From positions 1-54,119 of the forward strand of contig NZ_PCOQ01000035.1 in NCBI RefSeq assembly GCF_002975275.1: a DNA stretch of 54,119 nt, given 5' to 3'. This DNA comes from Achromobacter sp. MYb9. Lineage in GTDB: Bacteria; Pseudomonadota; Gammaproteobacteria; Burkholderiales; Burkholderiaceae_B. Both the position numbers and the translations under genes were made by a program. Position 1 is the stretch's first letter. Each line of letters begins with the position of its first letter. Under the pieces are notes generated by a model. The model was not told where the DNA came from. It saw only the letters and a list, made by a program, of their open reading frames with translations, and did no database searches. Shown here one piece after another: positions 40,049 to 50,019 of the stretch.

Positions 40049-40990
40049 ATGGAATTCTTTACCGTCTCGCTGTTGAACGGCGTGATTTACGGCCTGCTGC
40101 TATTCATGGTGTCGGCAGGCCTGACTTTGATTTTCGGAATGATGGGCGTGCTGAACTTCGCGCACGCTTCGTTCTACATGATCGGCGCCTACGCCGCCTA
40201 CACGCTGACGCCCGTCACGGGATTCTGGACGGCGCTGGTGCTGGCAACGATCATCGCGGGCGTGCTGGGCATGGGGGTCGAACGCTACTTCCTGCGCCGC
40301 GTCCACAAGTTCGGCCACGCGCAGGAACTGCTGGTGACGTTCGGCCTGGCGTTCATCGTCGCCGAGCTGATCAAACTGTTCTACGGCGACTTCCCGGTGG
40401 ACTACCGGGTGCCGCAATTCCTGAATTTCGCGGCCTTCCGCGTGTTCGACGCGGACTATCCCTTCTATCGCCTGTTGATGGGCGGCGTGTCGCTGGCGAT
40501 GTTCGCCGTGATCTACCTGCTGCTGTCGCGCACCCGCGTCGGCATCGTGGTGCGGTCGGCCATCTACCGCCCGCGCATGGCCGAAGCCCTGGGCCACAAC
40601 GTGCCGCTGGTCTTCATGAGCGTCTTCGGCGTGGGCGCGGCGATGGCCGGCCTGGCGGGCGCCGTCGCTGGCGCCTTCTACACGACCAACCCCAACATGG
40701 CGCTGGAGCTTGGCGTGCTGGTGTTCGTGGTGGTCGTCGTGGGCGGTCTGGGCTCGCTTGAAGGCGCGATGATCGCATCGCTGCTGATCGGCCTGATCAG
40801 CTCGTTTTCGGTGGGCATCGATGCCAGCCTGGCGTCATTGTTCGCCGTATTCGGCGCAGGCGAGTGGGCCGAAAGCGTGGGCGGTCTGATGACCGTGAAG
40901 ATTTCCAGCCTGGCGGCGACCCTGCCGTTCCTGCTGATGCTGGTGGTGTTGCTGGTCAAGCCGTCGGGCCTGAAGGGAGAACAGGCATGA
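40049..40990 (+). CDS. livH: Branched-chain-type ABC transporter permease LivH
   Basis: The 313-residue permease has about eight hydrophobic helices. FFTVSLLNGVIYGLLLFMVS, LIFGMMGVLNFAHASFYMIG and VVVVVGGLGSLEGAMIASLL are standard LivH features, including the Gly-rich loop before the last helices that contacts the ATPase. GGAG precedes the ATG at 40049. The stop overlaps livM (ATGA). Confidence 0.92.
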   Translation: MEFFTVSLLNGVIYGLLLFMVSAGLTLIFGMMGVLNFAHASFYMIGAYAAYTLTPVTGFWTALVLATIIAGVLGMGVERYFLRRVHKFGHAQELLVTFGLAFIVAELIKLFYGDFPVDYRVPQFLNFAAFRVFDADYPFYRLLMGGVSLAMFAVIYLLLSRTRVGIVVRSAIYRPRMAEALGHNVPLVFMSVFGVGAAMAGLAGAVAGAFYTTNPNMALELGVLVFVVVVVGGLGSLEGAMIASLLIGLISSFSVGIDASLASLFAVFGAGEWAESVGGLMTVKISSLAATLPFLLMLVVLLVKPSGLKGEQA

Positions 40991-42255
40991 GCCAAACCCG
41001 TATCGCCTCGAGCGCCCTGCTGCTTGTCGTTTGCGTCGGCATCCTGTGCGCGCTGCCCTGGCTGCTGCCGCCGGGCCAGTTGGTGGCAGCCGTGCAGATG
41101 CTGATTGCCGCGCTCTTCGCTTGCGCCTTCAACCTGCTGGCGGGCCAGGGCGGCATGCTGTCCTTCGGCCATGCCGCGTACTTCGGCGTAGGCACCTTCG
41201 CCACCATCCACGCCATGAACGCGCTGGGCGGCGCGGGCCTGTTGCCCACGCCCCTGATGCCGCTGGTGGGCGGCGTGGCCGGCCTGCTGTTCGGCCTGGT
41301 CGCGGGCTGGTTCGCCACCATGCGTTCCGGCGTGTACTTTTCGATGATCACGCTGGCGCTTGCGGAACTGCTGCACGCGCTGGCGCCGCACCTGAAAGGC
41401 GTATTCGGTGGCGAAGCCGGCGTATCGGCCATGCGCATGCCGGCCTGGGGCTTTACCTTCGGATCGGACATCGAGGTGTACTTCCTGGTACTGGCCTGGG
41501 TGCTGATTTCGCTGGCCGCCCTGTACGGCCTGACCCGCACCCCGCTGGGCCGGCTGACGCTGGGCCTGCGCGAAAACGCCAACCGCCTGCGGTATCTGGG
41601 CTACCGCCCGCATACCCTGAAAACGATGGTATTCGCGCTGTCGGCCATGTTCGCCGGCATCGCGGGCGGCTTGCAGGCCTTGAACATCGAGGCCGGCAAC
41701 TACGTGCTGTTCGAGGTGAAGCTGTCCACCGATGCGGTCCTGTTCGCCTATATCGGCGGCGTCAACGCCTTCCTGGGCCCGGTGCTGGGCGCGTCCATCC
41801 TGACGTTCCTGTCGCAGACGCTGGCCGATATCACCCGGTCGTGGCTGCTGTATCAAGGCATTTTGTTCGTGCTGGTGATGCTGTTCGTGCCGGACGGCCT
41901 GGTCGGCCTGGTGCAGCGCGCCGCCAAATCGCTACGCGAGCGCGGACTGGCCAACTGGCTGCCGCGCGCCACGTTGTCGGTAGCGGGCGGCCTGCTGCTG
42001 ACCGCCGCCACCGTCTTCTCGGTCGAGCTGCTGCAACGCATGTTCGCCCGCGACTACCGCGCGCTGCTGGCCATGAATCCCGAGGCCGGCTGGCCGCCCA
42101 TTCCGCTCTTCGGCCAGGCGTGGGCGCCGCTTGCCGTGTCCACCTGGCTGATCCCGCTGGCGCTGTTCGCCGTGGGTCTTGCAGCCTGCCGCTGGGCGCT
42201 GGCCCTGTGGCGCAACGACGACGCCGCCGCCCCGATGCTGGAGCCCGCAAAATGA
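40987..42255 (+). CDS. livM: Branched-chain-type ABC transporter permease LivM, with an extra C-terminal region
   Basis: The 422-residue permease contains AFNLLAGQGGMLSFGHAAYF, GLRENANRLRYLGYRPHTLK and FAYIGGVNAFLGPVLGASIL, all LivM marks. About 80 residues beyond the typical end include two further predicted helices (LSVAGGLLLTAATVFSVELL and STWLIPLALFAVGLAACRWA) separated by a loop with PEAGWPPIPLFGQAW. The ATG at 40987 overlaps the livH stop, and the end overlaps livG. The extra C-terminal part is unusual compared with short LivM proteins and might interact with a partner. Confidence 0.9.
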   Translation: MSQTRIASSALLLVVCVGILCALPWLLPPGQLVAAVQMLIAALFACAFNLLAGQGGMLSFGHAAYFGVGTFATIHAMNALGGAGLLPTPLMPLVGGVAGLLFGLVAGWFATMRSGVYFSMITLALAELLHALAPHLKGVFGGEAGVSAMRMPAWGFTFGSDIEVYFLVLAWVLISLAALYGLTRTPLGRLTLGLRENANRLRYLGYRPHTLKTMVFALSAMFAGIAGGLQALNIEAGNYVLFEVKLSTDAVLFAYIGGVNAFLGPVLGASILTFLSQTLADITRSWLLYQGILFVLVMLFVPDGLVGLVQRAAKSLRERGLANWLPRATLSVAGGLLLTAATVFSVELLQRMFARDYRALLAMNPEAGWPPIPLFGQAWAPLAVSTWLIPLALFAVGLAACRWALALWRNDDAAAPMLEPAK

Positions 42256-43004
42256 GCCACGACATCCTCACCCTGACCGACGTGCGCAAGTCCTTCGGTG
42301 AAGCGCAGATCATCCGCGGCGTGAACCTGGCGATCGACGCCGGCGAACGGCACGCGGTCATCGGCCCCAACGGCGCCGGCAAGTCCACGCTGTTCCACCT
42401 GATGTCGGGCTCGTTCGCGCCTACATCGGGCGACATCAGCCTGCGGTCGCGTTCCATTGGCGGCCTGGCGCCCGAAGCCATCAACCGCTTGGGGCTGGCG
42501 CGTTCGTTCCAGATCACCAACGTATTCCCGCGCCTGTCCGTCCGCGAGAACCTGCGCCTGGCGGTGCTGCGCATGCACGGGCTGGTCTACAACTTCTGGC
42601 GGCCCATTGCCCGTAACCGCGCCGTCAACGAAGACGTGGACCGCCTGCTTGAAAAAGTACGGCTGACGGCCAAGCAAGACACGGCCGCCGGCGACCTGAA
42701 CTACTCCGAGCAGCGCTCGCTGGAAATCGGCATGACGCTGGCCTCGCGCCCGAAAGTCATTCTGCTGGACGAGCCGATGGCCGGCATGTCGCAGCACGAA
42801 GTCGACTACACGGTTGAACTCATCAAGGATGTCACGCGGGATTGCACCTTGCTGATCGTCGAACACGATATGCAGGTGGTGTTTTCGCTGGCCGACCGCA
42901 TCAGCGTGCTGGTGTACGGCGAGATTCTGGCCACGGGCACGCCCGCCGAGATCCGCGGCGACGCCCGCGTGCGTGAAGCCTACCTGGGAGAGGAAACGGT
43001 ATGA
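42252..43004 (+). CDS. livG: Branched-chain-type ABC transporter ATPase LivG, with a non-canonical signature motif
   Basis: The 250-residue ATPase has Walker A GPNGAGKST, Walker B VILLDEPMAGMS and H-loop IVEHDM, all intact. The ABC signature reads LNYSEQRSLEIG where LSYGEQ or LSGGQ is expected: the Ser and the key Gly are both changed. LivG family inserts (RSFQITNVFPRLSVRENLRL) are normal. Its start overlaps livM and its stop overlaps livF by 4 nt each, so translation is coupled. In the LivG-LivF dimer this signature would face the Walker A of LivF. Confidence 0.92.
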   Translation: MSHDILTLTDVRKSFGEAQIIRGVNLAIDAGERHAVIGPNGAGKSTLFHLMSGSFAPTSGDISLRSRSIGGLAPEAINRLGLARSFQITNVFPRLSVRENLRLAVLRMHGLVYNFWRPIARNRAVNEDVDRLLEKVRLTAKQDTAAGDLNYSEQRSLEIGMTLASRPKVILLDEPMAGMSQHEVDYTVELIKDVTRDCTLLIVEHDMQVVFSLADRISVLVYGEILATGTPAEIRGDARVREAYLGEETV

Positions 43005-43732
43005 ACGTGGCATCAAATCCGCAATCCCCCTTGCTCAGCCTGCAAGGCGTGCACGCGCATTACGGCAAGAGCCATATCCTGCACGGCATCGACCTGTCGA
43101 TCGGGCGCGGTGAAGTCGTCAGCCTGCTTGGCCGAAACGGCGCGGGGCGCTCCACCACCATGAAGAGCATCATGGGCCTGGTGGACGTGACCGGCGGCCG
43201 CATCGCCATCGAAGGCCGCGACATCACCAACAAGCGCCCTTTCGAGATCGCGCGCGCCGGCCTGGGCTTTGTGCCAGAGGAGCGCGAAGTCTTCGCCAAC
43301 CTGACGGTGGACGAGAACCTGCGCATGGGCGAACAGCCCAAACGCGACGACGCGCCCTTCTGGACCGTGGCGCAGATGTTCGACTACTTCCCGCGCCTGA
43401 AGGAACGCAGCAACACCCGCGCGGGCAATCTGTCGGGCGGCGAACAGCAGATGCTGACCATGTGCCGTTCCCTGCTGGGCAACCCCAAGGTCATGCTGAT
43501 CGACGAACCTACCGAGGGCCTTGCGCCGAAGATCGTGGAGGTTATCGCCGATGTGATCCGCGATATCCATCAGCGCGGCGTTTCGGTGGTGCTGGTGGAG
43601 CAGAAACTGACCATCGCGCTGAAGGTGTCGACCCGCGTCAGCGTCATGGGCCACGGCCGCATCGTATTCGAAGGGCCGCCCGCGCAGCTGCACGAGCGCC
43701 AGGACATCGTGCAGGAATGGCTGGCCGTCTGA
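43001..43732 (+). CDS. livF: Branched-chain-type ABC transporter ATPase LivF, Walker A Lys replaced by Arg
   Basis: The 243-residue ATPase has a Walker A reading GRNGAGRST, so the P-loop Lys is an Arg (codon CGC). The signature NLSGGEQQMLTMCRSLL and Walker B VMLIDEPTEGLAP are canonical. The H-loop is VLVEQKL with Gln in place of His, which is common for LivF. The start overlaps livG. The Arg substitution would weaken ATP turnover at the site this Walker A forms. It might be normal for a LivF subgroup. Last of the transporter genes, 35 nt before the second SDR. Confidence 0.92.
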   Translation: MNVASNPQSPLLSLQGVHAHYGKSHILHGIDLSIGRGEVVSLLGRNGAGRSTTMKSIMGLVDVTGGRIAIEGRDITNKRPFEIARAGLGFVPEEREVFANLTVDENLRMGEQPKRDDAPFWTVAQMFDYFPRLKERSNTRAGNLSGGEQQMLTMCRSLLGNPKVMLIDEPTEGLAPKIVEVIADVIRDIHQRGVSVVLVEQKLTIALKVSTRVSVMGHGRIVFEGPPAQLHERQDIVQEWLAV

Positions 43733-43767
43733 CCCGCCGTCACGCAACCCCACTACAGGCAAACACC

Positions 43768-44556
43768 TTGGACAACCCTACTGAAGTCATCCACAGCGAC
43801 CTGCGCGGCCAGACCGTCGTGATCACCGGCGGCGCCAAAGGCATCGGCTTTTCGACCGCGCAAGCCTTTGTGCGCCAAGGCGCGCGCGTTGCGCTGCTGG
43901 ACATGGACGCGGCCGCCCTGGATGCGGCGGTGGCCGAACTGAAGGTGGCCGGTGGCGACGCCATCGCCGTGCAGGCCTCGGTTACCGACGCCGAGGCCGT
44001 CGAACGCGCCTTCGCCCAGGTCGAACAGACCTGGGGCCGCATCGACGTGCTGGTCAACAACGCCGGCATATCCGCCAACAAGCCCACGCTGGAAGTTACC
44101 GTGGAGGAATGGCGCCGCGCGGTCGACATCAACCTGACCGGCGTGTTCCTGTGCGCGCAGGCCGCCGGCCGCCGCATGGTGCCGGCGGGCTCGGGCAGCA
44201 TCATCAACCTGGCCTCGATGTATGGCGTGGTGGCGGCCCCCGACCGCGCGGCCTACTGCGCGACCAAAGGCGCGGTGGTGCTGCTGACGGAAACGCTGGC
44301 CGTGGAATGGGGCCCGATGGGCGTGCGCGTCAACGCGCTGGCGCCCGGCTATGTCGAAACCGACCTGGTGCGCGACCTGGCGGCGCGCGGCCGGCTCGAC
44401 CCCGAACGTTTGAAGCAACGCACCCCGCTGCGCCGCATGGCGCAGCCGGCCGAAATGGCCGACCTGGCGGTTTTCCTGGCGTCGCGCCAGGCCGCCTACA
44501 TCACCGGACACACCCTGGTGGCCGACGGCGGCTGGAGCCGCTACAGCTACCTTTAA
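43768..44556 (+). CDS. Short-chain dehydrogenase/reductase (SDR), second of two
   Basis: The 262-residue classical SDR has TVVITGGAKGIGFSTAQAFV, the Asp of ALLDMDAAALD, NNAGI, Ser in SIINLASMYG, Tyr-Lys in YCATKGAVVLL, and the end GHTLVADGGWSRY. The start is uncertain. The TTG at 43768 puts about 13 residues before the TVVITGG strand and has ACAGG upstream. An ATG at 43717 overlapping livF would add 17 residues. Different from the first SDR in sequence, so two separate dehydrogenation steps are likely. It precedes the 2-oxoacid dehydrogenase genes by 37 nt. Confidence 0.87.
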   Translation: MDNPTEVIHSDLRGQTVVITGGAKGIGFSTAQAFVRQGARVALLDMDAAALDAAVAELKVAGGDAIAVQASVTDAEAVERAFAQVEQTWGRIDVLVNNAGISANKPTLEVTVEEWRRAVDINLTGVFLCAQAAGRRMVPAGSGSIINLASMYGVVAAPDRAAYCATKGAVVLLTETLAVEWGPMGVRVNALAPGYVETDLVRDLAARGRLDPERLKQRTPLRRMAQPAEMADLAVFLASRQAAYITGHTLVADGGWSRYSYL

Positions 44557-44593
44557 CCGCATCGACGCTTAAAAATACTCTGGAGATTCACTC

Positions 44594-46777
44594 ATGGCCA
44601 CCTACCAACCGCTTGAGTCCCAAGCGCCCTGGCGGCAACTGACGGTCGACGCAAAGGACTGGCAGCAGGCGGACCCCGCCCTGCTCGGCACCATGCTCAC
44701 GCAGTTGCACTGGATTCGCGCCTTTGAAGAGGCCGTGCTGGACCTGGCCGCCGAAGGCCTGGTGCACGGCCCCGCGCATTCGTCCGTGGGACAGGAAGGC
44801 GGCGCCGTCGGTTCGGTGCTGGCGCTGGGCGCGGGCGACCAGATCAACGGATCGCACCGTGGCCACCACCAGTTCCTGGCGAAGGCGCTGCAACACGTCG
44901 CCCCGCTGGGTCTGGACCCGCGCAATCCGCTCACGCCCGCCATCGACGACGTCCTGCAAAAGACGCTGGCCGAAATCATGGGGCTGGCCCAGGGCTTTTG
45001 CCGCGGCCGCGGGGGCAGCATGCACTTGCGCTGGCTGGAGGCGGGCGCGCTGGGCACCAACGCCATCGTGGGCGGCGGCGTGCCGCTGGCCGCCGGTGCG
45101 GGCTGGGCGCACAAGCACGCTGGCACCGACCGCGTGGCAGTGACCTACTTTGGCGACGGCGCGGTGAACATCGGTTCCGTGCTGGAAACGATGAACCTGA
45201 CCGCCGCGTGGAAGACCCCGCTGTGCTTCTTCATCGAAAACAACCGCTACGCCGTCTCGACCACGGTGGAAGAGTCCACCGCGGAACCGCGCCTGTCGGC
45301 GCGCGGCCTGGCGTTCAACATCCCGTCGTGGAAAGTGGACGGCATGGACCCGCTGGCCGTGCACCTGGCCATGTCGGAAGCCGTGGCGCACATGCGCGCC
45401 GGCAACGGCCCGACGATCGTGGAAGTGGACGTGTACCGCTTCTTCCACCAGAACGGCCCCTTCCCCGGCAGCGCCTTCGGCTACCGCACCAAGGACGAGG
45501 AAGCGCAATGGCGCCGCCGCGATCCGCTGGACAAGATCGCAGCTGAAATGATCGGCCGCGCGCTGATCACGCAAGCCGACGTGGACGCGCTGCGCCAGCG
45601 CTGCAAGGACGTCATGAAGGACGTGTGCGGCCGCCTGACCGAAGCCGCAGACGGGGGCAAACGCCGCGTGCGCGCAGACCTTTGGCCCCGCCCCGACTTC
45701 CGCGATGTGGGCCTGCGCAGCGACGGCGCCGAATTGGCCGGGCTGCGCTACCAGGACGTCGACGGCTACGGCGGCGACAAGGTCGAGCGCAAGTTCGTTG
45801 ACGCCGTCGCCGACGTGCTGGACCGCCGCATGGAAACCGATGCCGGCGTGGTCGTGCTGGGCGAAGACGTGCACCGCCTGAAGGGCGGTACCAACGGCGC
45901 CACGCGCGGCCTGAAAGACAAATACCCCGACCGCGTGCTGGGCACTCCGATTTCCGAGAACGCCTTCGCCGGCCTGGGCGGCGGCCTGGCGATGGACGGC
46001 CGCTACAAGCCGGTGGTTGAATTCATGTACCCCGATTTCATGTGGGTCGCGGCCGACCAGATCTTCAACCAGATCGGCAAGGCGCGCCACATGTTCGGCG
46101 GCGACATCGACGTGCCCTTCGTGCTGCGCACCAAGGTCGCGATGGGCACGGGCTACGGCTCGCAGCACTCGATGGACCCGGCCGGCATCTTCGCCACGGC
46201 GCCGGGCTGGCGCATCGTGGCCCCGTCCACGCCTTTCGAATACGTGGGGTTGATGAACACCGCGCTGGCCTCCAAGGACCCGGTGCTGGTCATCGAACAC
46301 GTGGATCTGTATGCGTCGTCGGGCGACGTGCCCGCCGGCGATCTGGACTACGCCATTCCGTTCGGCCGCGCCCGCGTGCGCCGCGCCGGCAGCAAGGTCA
46401 CCATCCTGACCTACCTGTCGATGGTCAGCCGCGCGCTCAAGGCCGCCGAGGAAGCCGGCGTGGACGCCGAAGTGATCGACCTGCGCACGCTGGATCGCGC
46501 CAGCCTGGACTGGGACACCATCGGCGCCAGCATCCAGAAAACCAACAACGTGCTGATCGTCGAGCAAGGCGCGCGCGGCACGTCCTACGGCGCCATGCTG
46601 TCCGACGAAATCCAGCGCCGCTACTTCGACTGGCTGGACCAACCGATCAAGCGCGTCACCGGCGGCGAAGCGTCGCCCAGCATTTCGAAGGTGCTGGAAC
46701 GCGCGGCGTTCGCGGATACCGAGGAAGTGCTGGCGGGCCTGGCCGACGTGCTGGCGGATCTGGGAGAACAGGCATGA
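44594..46777 (+). CDS. 2-oxoacid dehydrogenase E1, fused alpha and beta subunits
   Basis: This thiamine diphosphate-dependent E1 decarboxylates a 2-oxo acid (or acetoin-like hydroxyketone) and loads the acyl group on E2. A single 727-residue chain carries the alpha part (about 1-370; cofactor motif GDGAVNIGSVLETMNLTAAW ending ENN, GRGGSMHL) and the beta part (about 385-727; VVVLGEDVHRLKGGTNGATR, ISENAFAGLGGGLAMDGRYK, VEQGARGTSYGAML). Fusion of the two is a known but minor arrangement. Homologues are annotated acetoin or branched-chain 2-oxoacid dehydrogenases. The stop overlaps the VOC gene (ATGA), and E2 and E3 follow, so all components are present. Confidence 0.92.
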   Translation: MATYQPLESQAPWRQLTVDAKDWQQADPALLGTMLTQLHWIRAFEEAVLDLAAEGLVHGPAHSSVGQEGGAVGSVLALGAGDQINGSHRGHHQFLAKALQHVAPLGLDPRNPLTPAIDDVLQKTLAEIMGLAQGFCRGRGGSMHLRWLEAGALGTNAIVGGGVPLAAGAGWAHKHAGTDRVAVTYFGDGAVNIGSVLETMNLTAAWKTPLCFFIENNRYAVSTTVEESTAEPRLSARGLAFNIPSWKVDGMDPLAVHLAMSEAVAHMRAGNGPTIVEVDVYRFFHQNGPFPGSAFGYRTKDEEAQWRRRDPLDKIAAEMIGRALITQADVDALRQRCKDVMKDVCGRLTEAADGGKRRVRADLWPRPDFRDVGLRSDGAELAGLRYQDVDGYGGDKVERKFVDAVADVLDRRMETDAGVVVLGEDVHRLKGGTNGATRGLKDKYPDRVLGTPISENAFAGLGGGLAMDGRYKPVVEFMYPDFMWVAADQIFNQIGKARHMFGGDIDVPFVLRTKVAMGTGYGSQHSMDPAGIFATAPGWRIVAPSTPFEYVGLMNTALASKDPVLVIEHVDLYASSGDVPAGDLDYAIPFGRARVRRAGSKVTILTYLSMVSRALKAAEEAGVDAEVIDLRTLDRASLDWDTIGASIQKTNNVLIVEQGARGTSYGAMLSDEIQRRYFDWLDQPIKRVTGGEASPSISKVLERAAFADTEEVLAGLADVLADLGEQA

Positions 46778-47265
46778 GCGCGCTGCAAATGACCGTGCCG
46801 ATGGAAGTCGGCATCTGCTGCAAGAACCTGGACGCGTTGCTGACGTTCTATACGGATGTGGTCGGCTTGACGCTGGTCAACCGCGTGAGCGTGCCCGCCG
46901 ACAAGGCGCGCGCCACCGGGCTGACGGTGCATGGCTACGACGTGGCGCGCCTGCAGACGTCCTACGGCGAACGCATCAAGCTGCTGCAGCCCAGCACGGC
47001 GCCCGAAGCCGCCGTGCGCGGCGCGGCGATCCTGGACCGCCAGGGCGCCACCTACCTGACCTTCATCGTGCGCGACCTGGCCGGCGTGGTACGCGGCCTG
47101 CAATCCAAGGGTGTCGTGTTCGACAGCGCCCCCGCGCCGATGGAAGTGCGCCCCGGCACCTGGCTGGCGTTCTTCCGCGACCCCGAAGGCAATGTGCTGG
47201 AACTGGTCGAATACGACGACCCCGCCGCCTACCGGCCCGATCTGGCCATCGCCGCCGAAAACTAG
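46774..47265 (+). CDS. VOC (glyoxalase/bleomycin-resistance fold) protein inside the 2-oxoacid dehydrogenase operon
   Basis: The 163-residue protein has two beta-alpha-beta-beta-beta modules: MEVGICCKNLDALLTFYTDV near the start and TYLTFIVRDLAGVVRGLQSK with FFRDPEGNVLELVEYDD at the end. The closing Glu of NVLELVEY is the usual metal ligand, but the N-terminal position where a His is common reads VGICC. It overlaps the E1 stop by 4 nt and is 10 nt before the E2 start, so it is obligately co-expressed with the complex. It is probably an isomerase, epimerase or dioxygenase acting on the substrate or product of E1, but the reaction is unknown. Confidence 0.85.
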   Translation: MSALQMTVPMEVGICCKNLDALLTFYTDVVGLTLVNRVSVPADKARATGLTVHGYDVARLQTSYGERIKLLQPSTAPEAAVRGAAILDRQGATYLTFIVRDLAGVVRGLQSKGVVFDSAPAPMEVRPGTWLAFFRDPEGNVLELVEYDDPAAYRPDLAIAAEN

Positions 47266-47275
47266 GACGAACATC

Positions 47276-48577
47276 GTGGCACACCTTATCAAGCTCCCCT
47301 CCGTCGCCGCCGATACGGCAGGCGGCAATTTGCATCAGTGGTTGAAGAAAGAAGGCGACAAGGTCGCCGTCGGCGACGCGCTGGCTGAAATCGAAACCGA
47401 AAAAGCCATCGTCGAAATCAACGCCGAATACGCCGGCGTGCTGGGCCGCATCCTGGTCCCGGCCGGCGCCGCCTCGGTGCCGATCAATACCGTGATCGGC
47501 GTGCTGTTGGCCGACGGCGACGACGCCTCGGCGATCGACCGCGCGCTGGCCGAACACGGCGGACCGGCGGTGGCAGCCCCCGTTGCTGCGCCGGCTGCCG
47601 CAGGATCCAGCGCCGCGGCGCCAGCTGCCACGGTAGCGACCGCCGCGGTATCGACCGCCGCAGCGCCGGCTGCCGCAGCATCGGCCGCCGCAGCATCGAC
47701 TGCCGCCCCCTCTACCACCGCCGTGCCGGGCGGGCGTCTGTTCGCCAGCCCGCTGGCGCGCCGCCTGGCCGCGCAATGGCATGTGAATCTGCTGGAGGTG
47801 GCGGGCACCGGCCCGCACGGCCGCATCGTGCGCCGCGACGTCGAAGCCGCGCGCGACCGTGCTCCGGTAGCGGCCGCACCGTCGGCCGGCCGCCCCGCTG
47901 CACGCCGCGTGCCGCATACCGGCATGCGCCGCGCCATCGCTCGCCGCCTGACCGAAAGCAAGCAGAACGTGCCGCACTTCTACCTGTCGGTGGATTGCCG
48001 GATGGACGCCCTGCTGGCCCTGCGCGCGCAAGCCAATCAGGGCGGCGCGGTGAAGCTGTCGGTCAATGACTTCATCGTGCGCGCCGCCGCACTGGCGCTG
48101 CGCGAAGTGCCCGAAGTGAATGTCAGCTGGCACGAAGACGCCATTGAATACCACGCAGGCGCCGATATCTCGGTGGCCGTCGCGACGGATGGCGGCCTGG
48201 TCACGCCCATCGTGCGCGACGCCGACATCAAGTCCCTGTCGGCCATTGCCGGCGAAATCGTCGAGCTGGCCGGACGCGCCAAGATCAACCGTTTGAAGCC
48301 CGAGGAATTCACGGGCGGATCGCTGACGGTCAGCAATCTGGGCATGTACGGCATCAGCCAGTTCGCCGCCATCATCAACCCGCCGCAGGCCGCCATTCTG
48401 GCGGTGGGTGCCGCCGAACGCCGTCCCGTCGTGGGCGACAACGGCGAACTGGTCGCCGCCACCGTCATGACGGTAACGCTGTCGGCCGACCACCGCGCGG
48501 TGGACGGCGCCGTCGGCGCGCGCTGGCTGGCTGCGTTCCGCACGTTGATCGAAAACCCCGTGCGCATTCTGCTGTGA
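47276..48577 (+). CDS. 2-oxoacid dehydrogenase E2, dihydrolipoamide acyltransferase
   Basis: E2 transfers the acyl group from lipoate to CoA. The 433-residue protein has one lipoyl domain (about 1-75, lipoyl Lys in EIETEKAIVEI) and a long Ala/Pro/Ser/Thr linker (about 95-150). A peripheral subunit-binding domain follows (about 155-190, ASPLARRLAAQWHVNLLEVA), then a catalytic domain (about 210-433) with VPHFYLSVDCRMDALL and the active-site SADHRAVDGAVG. The start is a GTG at 47276, 10 nt after the VOC stop, with AGGA upstream. The Ala-rich linker is encoded by a repetitive GCC/GCA tract (about 47575-47720). Confidence 0.92.
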   Translation: MAHLIKLPSVAADTAGGNLHQWLKKEGDKVAVGDALAEIETEKAIVEINAEYAGVLGRILVPAGAASVPINTVIGVLLADGDDASAIDRALAEHGGPAVAAPVAAPAAAGSSAAAPAATVATAAVSTAAAPAAAASAAAASTAAPSTTAVPGGRLFASPLARRLAAQWHVNLLEVAGTGPHGRIVRRDVEAARDRAPVAAAPSAGRPAARRVPHTGMRRAIARRLTESKQNVPHFYLSVDCRMDALLALRAQANQGGAVKLSVNDFIVRAAALALREVPEVNVSWHEDAIEYHAGADISVAVATDGGLVTPIVRDADIKSLSAIAGEIVELAGRAKINRLKPEEFTGGSLTVSNLGMYGISQFAAIINPPQAAILAVGAAERRPVVGDNGELVAATVMTVTLSADHRAVDGAVGARWLAAFRTLIENPVRILL

Positions 48578-48585
48578 GCCCGGCC

Positions 48586-49983
<1,398 letters not shown>

Positions 49984-49989
49984 ACGGCA

Positions 49990-50017
49990 CGATGGGTTGC
50001 GGGCGTGCAACCCATCG
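49990..50017. terminator. Bidirectional stem-loop between E3 and a LysR gene
   Basis: CGATGGGTTGC (49990-50000) pairs with GCAACCCATCG (50007-50017), 11 bp with a 6-nt loop. It fills the 36-nt gap between convergent genes, with no T-run. It is of the same GGGTTGC type as the stem-loop at 39901. Confidence 0.75.
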
Positions 50018-50019
50018 CC

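Noticed and set aside
44588..46642. Long open frame antisense to the fused E1 gene
   Set aside because: Same composition artefact: low-complexity His/Gly/Val-rich protein with no family features, opposite a clear E1.
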